Below are positions 1 to 8,794 of a DNA stretch of 64,000 nt, piece by piece. A model generated the notes under the pieces. The model was not told the origin of the DNA. It ran no database searches and was given only the letters and a program-made list of their open reading frames with translations. The DNA lies in assembly GCA_944388955.1 (NCBI GenBank), contig CALXKJ010000008.1, forward strand, positions 62,001 to 126,000, read 5' to 3'. The stretch comes from an uncultured Spirochaetaceae bacterium (GTDB lineage Bacteria; Spirochaetota; Spirochaetia; Sphaerochaetales; Sphaerochaetaceae). Positions within the stretch are counted from its first letter, which is position 1. Each line of letters opens with the position of its first letter. The translations under genes were made by a program, and so were the position numbers.

Positions 1-943
1 TACAGGAGATTTCTCTGATTTCCTCATCTCTGATTTCCCTTCACTTCTCAGAAAGGACTCTGTAATTGTCGTCAATAACTCAAAGGTTAGGAAAGCCAGA
101 GTCTATGGTGTTTCAGAAACCGGAGGAACTGTAGAATTCCTGTTTCTGGGGAAAGAAGATGACGGCGCCTGGCGATGCATGGTCACAAAGACAAAGAAGC
201 AAAGAAAAGGCAAGCGTTACGCATTCCTTCTCAAGGATGGCGGCATAAGCGGTGTGAATGGAATGGTCGAGAGAGAGAACAGCGATGGCACCAGATCCAT
301 TTCACTGGATCACGATATAGATGAGGCATTTTTCGCTCAATGCGGACATGTCCCTCTGCCTCCATATATAAAGAGGGAGGATAACTGGAATGATGAATCC
401 AGATACCAGACTGTCTACGCGAAGAATCTTGGCTCTGTCGCATCTCCTACAGCTGGTCTTCATTTCACGCTTCCGTTGATGGAAAAAGTCCGCTCGATGG
501 GAATTCCTATCTACGAAGTCACTCTCCATGTAGGGGCTGGAACTTTCCTTCCTGTAAGGACAGAGAATATTGAGGATCATCATATGCATACAGAGCATTA
601 TGAGATTGATGCGGAAACAGCAGATGCGCTCAATAAAGCCAAGAGCGATGGAAAGCGCATAGTCGCAATCGGGACGACATCAGTGAGGACGCTTGAGAGC
701 GCAGCAGATGAGAGCGGAAAGCTTTGCAATCTCAGTGGCAATACGGATATCTTCATTCATCCGGGATATACTTTCCGCTTTGTAGATGATCTCCTGACGA
801 ATTTCCATACTCCTGAGTCGACTCTCCTGATGCTGGTCTCCGCTTTAGCAGGACGCGAGAATATCCTCAGGGCTTATAGACACGCAGTTGATGAGCGCTA
901 CAGATTCTTCAGCTATGGTGACGCGTGCTTCATCAGAGGCTGA
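1..943 (+). CDS. queA: S-adenosylmethionine:tRNA ribosyltransferase-isomerase QueA (5' truncated)
   Basis: QueA transfers and isomerises the ribosyl part of S-adenosylmethionine onto 7-aminomethyl-7-deazaguanine in tRNA, a late step in queuosine synthesis in the cytoplasm. The frame is open from the first base of the window, so the start lies upstream; about 313 codons are visible and the usual protein is about 340-350 residues. Visible family signatures are the VNNSKVRKARVYG stretch near the left edge, the central SPTAGLHFTLPL segment, EVTLHVGAGTF, and the C-terminal HPGYTFRFVDDLLTNFHTPESTL motif. The 3' end overlaps the convergent tmk gene by 11 nt. The next pathway gene, tgt, is 24 kb downstream. 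I am confident of the identity; only the N-terminus is unseen. Confidence 0.95.
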   Translation, partial: TGDFSDFLISDFPSLLRKDSVIVVNNSKVRKARVYGVSETGGTVEFLFLGKEDDGAWRCMVTKTKKQRKGKRYAFLLKDGGISGVNGMVERENSDGTRSISLDHDIDEAFFAQCGHVPLPPYIKREDNWNDESRYQTVYAKNLGSVASPTAGLHFTLPLMEKVRSMGIPIYEVTLHVGAGTFLPVRTENIEDHHMHTEHYEIDAETADALNKAKSDGKRIVAIGTTSVRTLESAADESGKLCNLSGNTDIFIHPGYTFRFVDDLLTNFHTPESTLLMLVSALAGRENILRAYRHAVDERYRFFSYGDACFIRG

Positions 944-1550
944 AAGAGGCGAGATACTTCCTTATCTCCTTCTCGACTGTGTCAATGGATTCAGAGCCAT
1001 CGATTATCATGAGATTTACACCTGAAGGCAGGTTCTCGAACTCCTTCAGGTAATTCTTTCTTACAGATGACAGGAATTCCGCTCTGTCGAATAATTCCTT
1101 CACACCGCCTCTTTTCTCGATGCGTGACATGCATTCCTCAACAGGGGTGTCGATGAAGATGATGAATTCCGGAGACGGGAATGCTGAATTGATTGTCCTG
1201 ACGAAATCAGGATTGCACTGAACGCTCTGATAGGCGATTGAGGAATAGAAATAACGGTCCGTCATGACAACCCGGCCTTCTTCAGTCATCCTCTCAATAC
1301 CATAAGCGGGATTATATAGATGATCGTGTCTGTCAGCGGCGTAGAGAAGAGCAAGAGCTTCTGGTGTAGTCGAGACTTTTTTCTGCAGAACATCCCTTAT
1401 GAGAGTGCCGATTGGATTTGATGTCGGTTCATTCGTGATGTAATATGGACGCTTGTTGAACTCATAGTATCTAGCGAGGTTTTTGATCTGAGTTGTCGTT
1501 CCAGCTCCATCGAGACCTTCAAAGACTATGAATGACTTGAGTATGCTCAT
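933..1550 (-). CDS. tmk: thymidylate kinase with atypical P-loop
   Basis: Tmk phosphorylates dTMP to dTDP for DNA synthesis. The 205-residue length fits the family. Recognisable parts are the N-terminal FEGLDGAG P-loop, the NEPT segment, the TDRYFYSSIAYQ motif with its DRY triad, and an arginine-bearing lid region (RIEKRGG). The P-loop reads GAGTTT at residues 15-20, so threonine (T18) sits where the Walker A lysine is normally found. A good ribosome-binding site (GGAGAG) lies 4 nt before the ATG. The gene is divergent from tamB and its 3' end overlaps queA. I recall similar lysine-less P-loops in some treponemes, so this may be a clade trait, but I cannot verify that here. Confidence 0.93.
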   Translation of the reverse strand: MSILKSFIVFEGLDGAGTTTQIKNLARYYEFNKRPYYITNEPTSNPIGTLIRDVLQKKVSTTPEALALLYAADRHDHLYNPAYGIERMTEEGRVVMTDRYFYSSIAYQSVQCNPDFVRTINSAFPSPEFIIFIDTPVEECMSRIEKRGGVKELFDRAEFLSSVRKNYLKEFENLPSGVNLMIIDGSESIDTVEKEIRKYLASFSL

Positions 1551-1621
1551 TTATCTCTCCATTTTCCAGCATTGCTGAATGTGCTATCCTGAAAAAGGAG
1601 TATAGTACAGGACCAGAATAG

Positions 1622-4600
1622 ATGAAATACCATTCCCCGATATCTGTTATCATTATCTCTATATCGGTGCTGCTCATCTTCTCTGCAGTGGCGCTGGTTG
1701 CTGTATTCTCTATCGGAATGACATCGCCGACATTGATTGCGGCTGACATGATTATGGATGAGCTTTCCTCTGCGCCAGGACCTGTCTCATTCTCTTTTGG
1801 CTCAATCAACAGGAATTTCCGTGATGGGGTTTTCATCAATGACCTTGATATCTCTTACGATGGTGAGAGTGTCCTCTCCCTTGAGCGTGTCGATATCCAC
1901 ATGGGATTATTCAGTCTCATACGCTTTGCTGTAACTGGAAATGGGCGTCTCAGCATAGAAGGTGTTGGAGGGAAGATATCGATACCTGAAATAGAATCAG
2001 GAGAAGGCACTGAAGAGGGAAAAGGAGGTATTCCGGATTTCTCGTTTCCTTCAGCCCTCGAATCTTACTCTATATCCTTTCACATGCTTGATTCTGTGAT
2101 TGAGTATGGCGGAGCTCCTGTTTCTGACAGTACAGATATCTTCATTGATATCAATGGAGAGGATAAGAGTATAGGGCTTGAAACCTCATCAGATGACGCG
2201 TCTTTCTCATATGACGGCTACACGCTTTATTCAGAAAATCTTCTCATGAGCCTTTCTCTTGGAACTCAGGTGGATGTATCACTCTCTGCCACCTTGCTGG
2301 ATCTGGCATCAGACAGCTTCATGCTGAGCGTAGAGCGCCCGGCAATCAGCTACAATGGCAGCGCTCTTGCTCTCTCGCTTGCTTCCTCATCATTCAGCTA
2401 TGAGAATATACATCTATCGACGCTTTCCTCATCGCTGTTATCAGAAGGGGAGAGAAGCGAGATTGTCATCACATCACCATATGTTCTCTATGATGATATT
2501 GCGTTTAGAGCTGGCGAGGCTGACAGTATAATCTCAGGCGATAGTATCTCCGCTGTCATCACTTCAATGTCCATCGATAAGGGCAGCGAGAAGCTTCTGG
2601 AAAGCAGCAGGATTGAGATCTTCGCCTCACTTGAGGATAAGAAGCTTCAGCTTTCGATTCCTTCTCTTGAGTCCTCGGCTCTTGCTTCATTAGGTATACC
2701 CTATGATTTTGTCGGAAGCAGCATAAGTGCCACCGTTGATTTCTCCGCAGGTGTGGATCTTTCGTCAGAAGGCACCGCTATCCTTGAAAACAGCGCGTCG
2801 CTATTTGATGGCACATCAGCTTCCTTCTCTCTTTCCGCATTCTATGATGGCTCTTCCATTTCCGAGTGGAGCGTGGAGCTTCCTTCTGTAAGCCTTCCGT
2901 ATATCGATGTGCCTCTTCAGACTAGTGTCAGATATGACGATAATCATTATTCATTAAGTGCAGTGCTAGGTGATTATCTTGATATCAAGGCTGAGTATGA
3001 TGAATCAATCTCCCTTGATATCCTTTCTTCCGAGCTGCCGCTGAATATGTTCAAGCCTTACACCGATGAGTATCTTCCTGTTGTAACCAATTACATAGGA
3101 GAAGACACAAAGCTCTCAGGTACACTCAGCATCTCCATTGATAATGAAAAAGAAGGACCTGCAGGTTTCGCGTTCACCATATCTAATATGCTTTTCAGGG
3201 GAATCCCATTCTCTGCGGGCGCTTCGTTATCGGGATACTCATCCGGGGACAGATTAGATATCTCGTCACTTGCTTTGACTACAGAGTATGTGAGAGCCTC
3301 ATATGAAGGAAGTGTGTCATATACGACATTCCTTCCGGAAGGGACTTTCATGGTCGCTGTAACGGAGACAGGAAAAGAGCTTTTCATCGGTAACCTGGAG
3401 CTTGTTGAGAATAATGAGTACTCCTTCTCCGCAGAGATTCCTTATTTCGAGAATAGCTGGCTGAGGGGAAATGTCAGCTGGAATGGCTCAGGCCTTGTCT
3501 CGTCATCCGCGACGCTCAACTCGGGCGGTTATCTTTATCCGTTTGATATCATTGTGGATTTCTCCACGAATTCCATCATCCTTGATAACGAGATGCTTAC
3601 AGTTGAAGGTGAGTTCGGCGAGGAAATCACTGCTCTTGTAACTATGGATGATTTCAAGCTTCCTGTCTTCTCTCTAGACGGTGGCGCTCCAAGTACGATA
3701 GGCGGTGATATATCGCTTCACTTCAGCTTCCGTGAACAGACACTCTCAATCACTTCGGAGCTTATCCAGGTCGGCAACATACGGAATCTTCCAGGTGCGC
3801 CTGAGCTTTCATTCTCATTCAGAATCTGGAATGATGGACTTGAGGTGAATAAAATTGTCTTCAGCGGTGAGGATCTCCCGGATTTCATAGGCTCTCTGAG
3901 CTTTGATTTCAGAAAACCATCAATCGCGGCTTATTTCACAGGCGATGGAAACGATGAACGGCTGCTAATAAGTATCCTCAGAATGGATGATGGCATGTAT
4001 TCCGGTCTCCTCCGTCTTGATTCATTCATGGTGGATAGGTTAGGGCTTGATGGAATCATCAGCAACGTCAATCTCACAGCAAGAGCCACAACCTGGGATT
4101 CACTTTCCTTCACAGGTGATATCAATGCATACAGCAGTGACATGGTGAATGAGCCGATGCAGCTTTCCGCTATGCTTGGAATCGATAGCGACTCTATCGA
4201 AATCAATGAGCTGAAGTACGCAAGTGGAAACCTCACGATTGAAAGCCCACGGTTGGAGTATTCCGCTGAGAGCGGTATTTTCGATTCATCCTTCAAGCTC
4301 AGATATATGCTTGAGAAGCTTGATCGTGACTATCCGATAACTTCATCCTTCACGCTTTCTGCCGAACTGATGAGAGGAGACAATCTCTATAGAGCTATTG
4401 AAGCCATGATTGAAAGCAGATTCTATGGAAGCTCTGCCGATCTCGTTCTTGACACTGTTGATATCGATGGAAGACTGAAGACAGATAAGAGATATCTCTC
4501 GCTTCTTTACTCTGAATCCGGCTTCGATATCTCAGGAACTCTTGCATCAGGTTTCATCAATACAGAGAGCGGCAATCTTGACTTGTACGTTGATCTATCT

Positions 4601-6157
4601 CCTATTGCTGTCCTATCCGCAGATGGAAGCACTGGCAGCGATGCCATGCTTCATTTCCTCATTGATGAGTTTGAGATATCAATAGCAGATCTCTTCCTTG
4701 ATCCGACAATCGTCTTCTACGACCCGGCACCGGCTTCCGGTGAGATATACGCGAAGAGAAACGGACTTGAATGGAATCTCTTCGGATATCTTGAGGCTGA
4801 TGAAGTTGCCTTTGACGTCTTCTGGATGCCTGATGAGCGTGTCATCCTGCATAATCCTTACTTTGTCATATGGGACAATACTTTCTCATCGCTTGTTGAT
4901 GATTGCACCGTCATCTCGCTTTCCGACATGTCGAGAACACCTGCCCGTGTAACTCTTGATATCCCGCTTGGTGACAATCTCTCGATGCTTGGCTGGGATG
5001 TCAACGTCTATGTAGATGATGGTAACTGGGTTGGAATAAGACTTCCGATGACATCCAATAACATGGATCTCTGGGCATCAGTGACAGGTCATGTCTACAT
5101 CGGCTCTCCATCTGAGAACATTCTTGAGCTCACTGGTGATGTCAAGGCGAGGGATGTAACGCTCTCCATTGGTATGGAGCCTCTTCCTGAATGGATGACA
5201 GAGGGCGATGGCGAGACGATTGCAGATCTTTCGATGCTGCTGACAGAAAACGCGCGATTCGTATTCCCGCTCGGCTCGGATCCTATCCTCCGCGCTGATG
5301 TCGCAGAGAACCAGACTCTCAGGGTGGCTATCCAGCGTGGCGGGAATATGGATATAACTGGCTCTTTGGATATACGTTCTGGAGAATTCTTCTATTTCCA
5401 GAAGAATTTCTATATCACGGAAGGAAACATCAGCTTCCGTAGCGGTCTTATGAGTCAGGGTGGCTTCGATCCTGTCATCAATCTCAGAGCCAGACTCAGG
5501 GATTTCGACGCAGATGGCAATGATGTTGATATCTATCTCATCCTCCGCAATGCGACGATGGATAACATCAGTCCTTCCTTTGAAAGCTCTCCATCCAAGC
5601 CTATCAGCGAGATCATGCAGATTCTTGGCCAGTCGATATTGCCTAACAATGTCTACAGCGATATCTCCGTATCATCGATGGTTTCGCTTGTGTCAGCCTC
5701 TGTTGATATCCTCACAAGGCTGGGTCTTGTTCAGTCCGCGGAGGGTAATTCGCTTGAATCTGCAATAAGGAATTCACTAACTCTTGATACATTCTCACTG
5801 CACTCGAATATCCTTGAGAATCTCATATTCGATACAGTTGCCTATGCCTCATCGAATTTCTCGTCGGAATCACTATCGCCGATGGCACGGTATCTGAACG
5901 GGACGACACTGTATCTTGGTAAATATCTTTCACCATCCCTCTATCTTGAAGGGATGATACACCTTGCTGCAAATCCGGATCAGACAGAGACAAAGCATAC
6001 ATTCCTTGCGGATGATCTTGATCTCGATATCGAGGTTTCACTTGAATGGGATAACCCGCTGGCGCTCTTCACATTCTTCATACAGCCGACAAACCTGACG
6101 CTTTACGATATGATGGATTCATTCGGATTCGGTGTCTCAAAGCGTATAGTATGGTGA
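1622..6157 (+). CDS. tamB: TamB-family (DUF490) translocation and assembly module protein
   Basis: TamB proteins are large envelope-spanning proteins anchored in the inner membrane. They act with BamA/TamA-type barrels in outer-membrane protein assembly or lipid transport. This one has 1,511 residues, with one hydrophobic signal-anchor at about residues 8-33. It is followed by more than a thousand residues of repetitive beta-strand sequence rich in serine, aspartate and isoleucine. The C-terminal third has the DUF490-like part (RGGNMDITGSLDIRSGEFF, FDPVINLRARL) and ends in an aromatic residue (IVW), as beta-signal-like tails do. A weak AGGA lies about 9 nt before the ATG. The neighbouring bamA, 108 nt downstream, supports an outer-membrane biogenesis role. 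The tamB-bamA pairing is known from spirochaetes. Confidence 0.9.
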   Translation: MKYHSPISVIIISISVLLIFSAVALVAVFSIGMTSPTLIAADMIMDELSSAPGPVSFSFGSINRNFRDGVFINDLDISYDGESVLSLERVDIHMGLFSLIRFAVTGNGRLSIEGVGGKISIPEIESGEGTEEGKGGIPDFSFPSALESYSISFHMLDSVIEYGGAPVSDSTDIFIDINGEDKSIGLETSSDDASFSYDGYTLYSENLLMSLSLGTQVDVSLSATLLDLASDSFMLSVERPAISYNGSALALSLASSSFSYENIHLSTLSSSLLSEGERSEIVITSPYVLYDDIAFRAGEADSIISGDSISAVITSMSIDKGSEKLLESSRIEIFASLEDKKLQLSIPSLESSALASLGIPYDFVGSSISATVDFSAGVDLSSEGTAILENSASLFDGTSASFSLSAFYDGSSISEWSVELPSVSLPYIDVPLQTSVRYDDNHYSLSAVLGDYLDIKAEYDESISLDILSSELPLNMFKPYTDEYLPVVTNYIGEDTKLSGTLSISIDNEKEGPAGFAFTISNMLFRGIPFSAGASLSGYSSGDRLDISSLALTTEYVRASYEGSVSYTTFLPEGTFMVAVTETGKELFIGNLELVENNEYSFSAEIPYFENSWLRGNVSWNGSGLVSSSATLNSGGYLYPFDIIVDFSTNSIILDNEMLTVEGEFGEEITALVTMDDFKLPVFSLDGGAPSTIGGDISLHFSFREQTLSITSELIQVGNIRNLPGAPELSFSFRIWNDGLEVNKIVFSGEDLPDFIGSLSFDFRKPSIAAYFTGDGNDERLLISILRMDDGMYSGLLRLDSFMVDRLGLDGIISNVNLTARATTWDSLSFTGDINAYSSDMVNEPMQLSAMLGIDSDSIEINELKYASGNLTIESPRLEYSAESGIFDSSFKLRYMLEKLDRDYPITSSFTLSAELMRGDNLYRAIEAMIESRFYGSSADLVLDTVDIDGRLKTDKRYLSLLYSESGFDISGTLASGFINTESGNLDLYVDLSPIAVLSADGSTGSDAMLHFLIDEFEISIADLFLDPTIVFYDPAPASGEIYAKRNGLEWNLFGYLEADEVAFDVFWMPDERVILHNPYFVIWDNTFSSLVDDCTVISLSDMSRTPARVTLDIPLGDNLSMLGWDVNVYVDDGNWVGIRLPMTSNNMDLWASVTGHVYIGSPSENILELTGDVKARDVTLSIGMEPLPEWMTEGDGETIADLSMLLTENARFVFPLGSDPILRADVAENQTLRVAIQRGGNMDITGSLDIRSGEFFYFQKNFYITEGNISFRSGLMSQGGFDPVINLRARLRDFDADGNDVDIYLILRNATMDNISPSFESSPSKPISEIMQILGQSILPNNVYSDISVSSMVSLVSASVDILTRLGLVQSAEGNSLESAIRNSLTLDTFSLHSNILENLIFDTVAYASSNFSSESLSPMARYLNGTTLYLGKYLSPSLYLEGMIHLAANPDQTETKHTFLADDLDLDIEVSLEWDNPLALFTFFIQPTNLTLYDMMDSFGFGVSKRIVW

Positions 6158-6265
6158 AGAATTGGTGTAGTTTCTCTGTACATCTTCAATCAGACGTTAA
6201 TTTATACGCCTTCGTATAGATGGAATCACTTCATTCTGATAGTATGTGGCACAGGAGTTTTGAGC

Positions 6266-8791
6266 ATGAGAAAAAGCAGAGCGCTTATTCTTGTCCTGCT
6301 GATTGCCTTCGTCTTTTCCTCTTTCCTTGGTGCAGACGATGGTGTTTGGTGGGATGGGATGCCAATGACCGCTTTCAGATATAACGGACTGCAGAATGTC
6401 AAGGAAGGTACCATTGACAGGCTTCTTCAGCCATATCTTGGTGAGCCTTTTTCAGATTCCGTATTCTCGGAGATGATGAGCATTCTGTACGCGCAGGACT
6501 GGCTCAGCTACGCATCTGCTGAGGCTGAAAGGGATGAGGCAACTGGCAACCTTGTAATCGATTTCACGATACAGGAGAACCCCATGATTTCCTCCGTGAC
6601 TGTAGAAGGTGAGGACAAGATAGGGGAAAGACCTCTTCTCCGTGCACAGGGATTAGCCGCAAAGGACTTCTTTTCTCCAGGAGCAATCAATTCAAACCGC
6701 GATCTTGTTCTTGATTACTATCTTTCCCGTGGCTACAGGGATGCCACTGTCGATGCTTCATACACAGAAGACAGCGAGAGCAATACTGTCCAGATAGTCT
6801 ACACTGTATCTGAAGGCAAGCAGTACAAAGTCCGCAATATCCTTTTTGAAGGTGTCAGCGGGCTGAGTGCCAAGGAGATCAACTCCGTTCTCACGCAGAA
6901 GAAGAAATCATTCTTCAGCTCCGGAAATCTTGTCATGTCGAACATCGATACTGACAAGGCCGCAATTGTTGCCCTATACAGCACAGAAGGCTATCCCGAC
7001 GCAGAAGTGCTTAATGCTGAGATTGTCCCGACAGGTGAAGAAGACGAGAAGGTCATTTACGTCAATATTGTCTATACAATCTCGGAAGGTGAGAGATGGC
7101 TTATCGGGGACGTCGTCTTCAGCGGCAATGAAGTATTCAGCGACGACACAGTCTCTTCGCTTATCTCCATCAGAAAAGGCGATCCGTACAACAGCGAAGA
7201 TATCTACATGCAGCAGGAAGCGCTGAACTCGCTCTATTACGATAATGGCTATATCCGCGCGGTTATCTCAATGAATGAGATGAGAAATGAAGATAATCAC
7301 ACTATTGATTACAATATAACCATCGCGGAAGGTCCTCAGTCGGTTGTCGAAGCGATAGTCATCAACGGCCTTACAAAGACAAAGCCTTATGTTCTTGAGC
7401 GAGAGATAACGATGAAGGTCGGAGATGTCTTCTCACGTTCAGCTCTCATCAGAAGCCAGCAGAACATGATGAACACAGGCCTTCTCTCGACAGTAAAGGC
7501 AGATCTTCTTTACGGCGAGACTGAGAATGGTCTTGTTGTTGAATTCACAGTGGAGGAAGGAAACCAGATGGAGCTTCAGTTCGGAGCTACATTCGGCGGT
7601 ACTGTTGACGGGTTTCCTATCTCAGGATTTCTGCAGTGGGCTGACAGGAATCTCGCGGGAACTGGCAGGGATCTGGCTATCGCCACAACACTTTCTCCCG
7701 ATACACAGTCTCTATCTATATCACTTTCTGATGATTGGGTGGGGGACAAGCGATGGTCCAATGCAGTCTCTCTCTCGGTAGAGAGAAGCGCGAGGGACAA
7801 CACGCTGCAGCGTGGCAACGGCTCCGCGATGTATGATGGTTACGATGAGAATCATGAGACATTCCCTCTTGGCTATGATAGTGCCGATGAGTGGTATGCT
7901 TCTGATAATCCTCTCTATCCATCGGATGCCTATCTGATGAAATATGATTACTATCGTATTGCTCTTGGCTATACGACAGGTTATACATTCACATTTGATC
8001 CCGGTAATCTCACTCTCTCTGCTGGTATCTCGCTTGGTGTCAACAGAGCTGTATATGATGCGGACAGGTATGATCCATATGAGGAGCTTATCTACAAGTA
8101 TCATGAAGGCTGGAAATTCTCCAACAGGCTCACTCTCTCCGTAACATGGGATGGACGTGATTTAAGGCAGAACACGACAAAAGGTTATATCCTCTCAGCG
8201 TCATGGACATATGCCGGAGGTATTCTCGGAGGTCTTTCAAATTATAATAAGCTGACACTCTCGGGTGCCGCGTACCATTCAATCTACACCTACTATAATG
8301 AGAAGGAGCAGCCTATTAGCCTTGTTCTCTCATACTCGACTTCCGTTTCATTCATGTTTGACCAGTGGTGGAAGAATGATGGAGTCTGGGGTTGGTATAA
8401 TCCGCGTGAGGGTGCGACAAGATATGAAATGCTCTACATGGATGGAATGAATATCGGAAGAGGTTTCGATGTCATATACAACAAGTCATTCATGTGGCAT
8501 AACCAGATTGATTTGACATATCCTGTTGTGTACCAGATGCTTGCTGTTGAAGCCTTCGCGTCAGCAACCGGTGTGACAAGGACTATTTCCGATCTCTCTG
8601 ATTTCGGGAATATTGACTGGTATTTCGCAGCTGGAGCTGGCATCAAGATGCAGATTCCGGGATTCCCGCTTGGCCTTTATCTTGTCGAGAACTGGACATA
8701 CAAGCGAAACTCCGGTTTCCAGTGGGTGCAGTCAGGAATCGGAAATACAGGCCTTAAGCTTGTTCTTGCAATCACGACATCTTATTATTGA
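6266..8791 (+). CDS. bamA: outer membrane protein assembly factor BamA
   Basis: BamA is the Omp85 barrel that folds and inserts proteins into the outer membrane. The protein has 841 residues: an N-terminal signal peptide (about residues 1-23, ending in SSFLGAD), several POTRA repeats (recurring xVxxIxFxGN-type strands such as WLIGDVVFSGNEVFSDD), and a C-terminal barrel with aromatic-rich strands finishing in TTSYY. I chose ATG 6266 because GGAG at 6254-6257 is 8 nt upstream of it; the in-frame TTG at 6260 would be only 2 nt from that site. Only 3 nt separate its stop from mutS, and its last codons also form the likely mutS -10 box. Length and layout match the Tp92-type BamA of treponemes. Confidence 0.93.
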   Translation: MRKSRALILVLLIAFVFSSFLGADDGVWWDGMPMTAFRYNGLQNVKEGTIDRLLQPYLGEPFSDSVFSEMMSILYAQDWLSYASAEAERDEATGNLVIDFTIQENPMISSVTVEGEDKIGERPLLRAQGLAAKDFFSPGAINSNRDLVLDYYLSRGYRDATVDASYTEDSESNTVQIVYTVSEGKQYKVRNILFEGVSGLSAKEINSVLTQKKKSFFSSGNLVMSNIDTDKAAIVALYSTEGYPDAEVLNAEIVPTGEEDEKVIYVNIVYTISEGERWLIGDVVFSGNEVFSDDTVSSLISIRKGDPYNSEDIYMQQEALNSLYYDNGYIRAVISMNEMRNEDNHTIDYNITIAEGPQSVVEAIVINGLTKTKPYVLEREITMKVGDVFSRSALIRSQQNMMNTGLLSTVKADLLYGETENGLVVEFTVEEGNQMELQFGATFGGTVDGFPISGFLQWADRNLAGTGRDLAIATTLSPDTQSLSISLSDDWVGDKRWSNAVSLSVERSARDNTLQRGNGSAMYDGYDENHETFPLGYDSADEWYASDNPLYPSDAYLMKYDYYRIALGYTTGYTFTFDPGNLTLSAGISLGVNRAVYDADRYDPYEELIYKYHEGWKFSNRLTLSVTWDGRDLRQNTTKGYILSASWTYAGGILGGLSNYNKLTLSGAAYHSIYTYYNEKEQPISLVLSYSTSVSFMFDQWWKNDGVWGWYNPREGATRYEMLYMDGMNIGRGFDVIYNKSFMWHNQIDLTYPVVYQMLAVEAFASATGVTRTISDLSDFGNIDWYFAAGAGIKMQIPGFPLGLYLVENWTYKRNSGFQWVQSGIGNTGLKLVLAITTSYY
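8760..8788 (+). promoter_or_regulatory. candidate leaderless promoter of mutS inside the end of bamA
   Basis: TTGTTC at 8760-8765 and TATTAT at 8783-8788 are 17 nt apart. The -10 box lies over the last two bamA sense codons and ends exactly 6 nt before the mutS ATG, so transcription would start at the A of the ATG. No Shine-Dalgarno sequence precedes this ATG. The promoter call is inferred from consensus and spacing only. Confidence 0.45.
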
Positions 8792-8794
8792 TAT

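Noticed and set aside
6203-6218. 6-bp hairpin in the tamB-bamA gap
   Set aside because: Short AT-containing stem with no T-run; no clear role.
6260-6265. TTG start for bamA, two codons upstream of the ATG
   Set aside because: The GGAG site would be 2 nt from TTG but is 8 nt from the ATG at 6266, and the signal peptide starts at the ATG.
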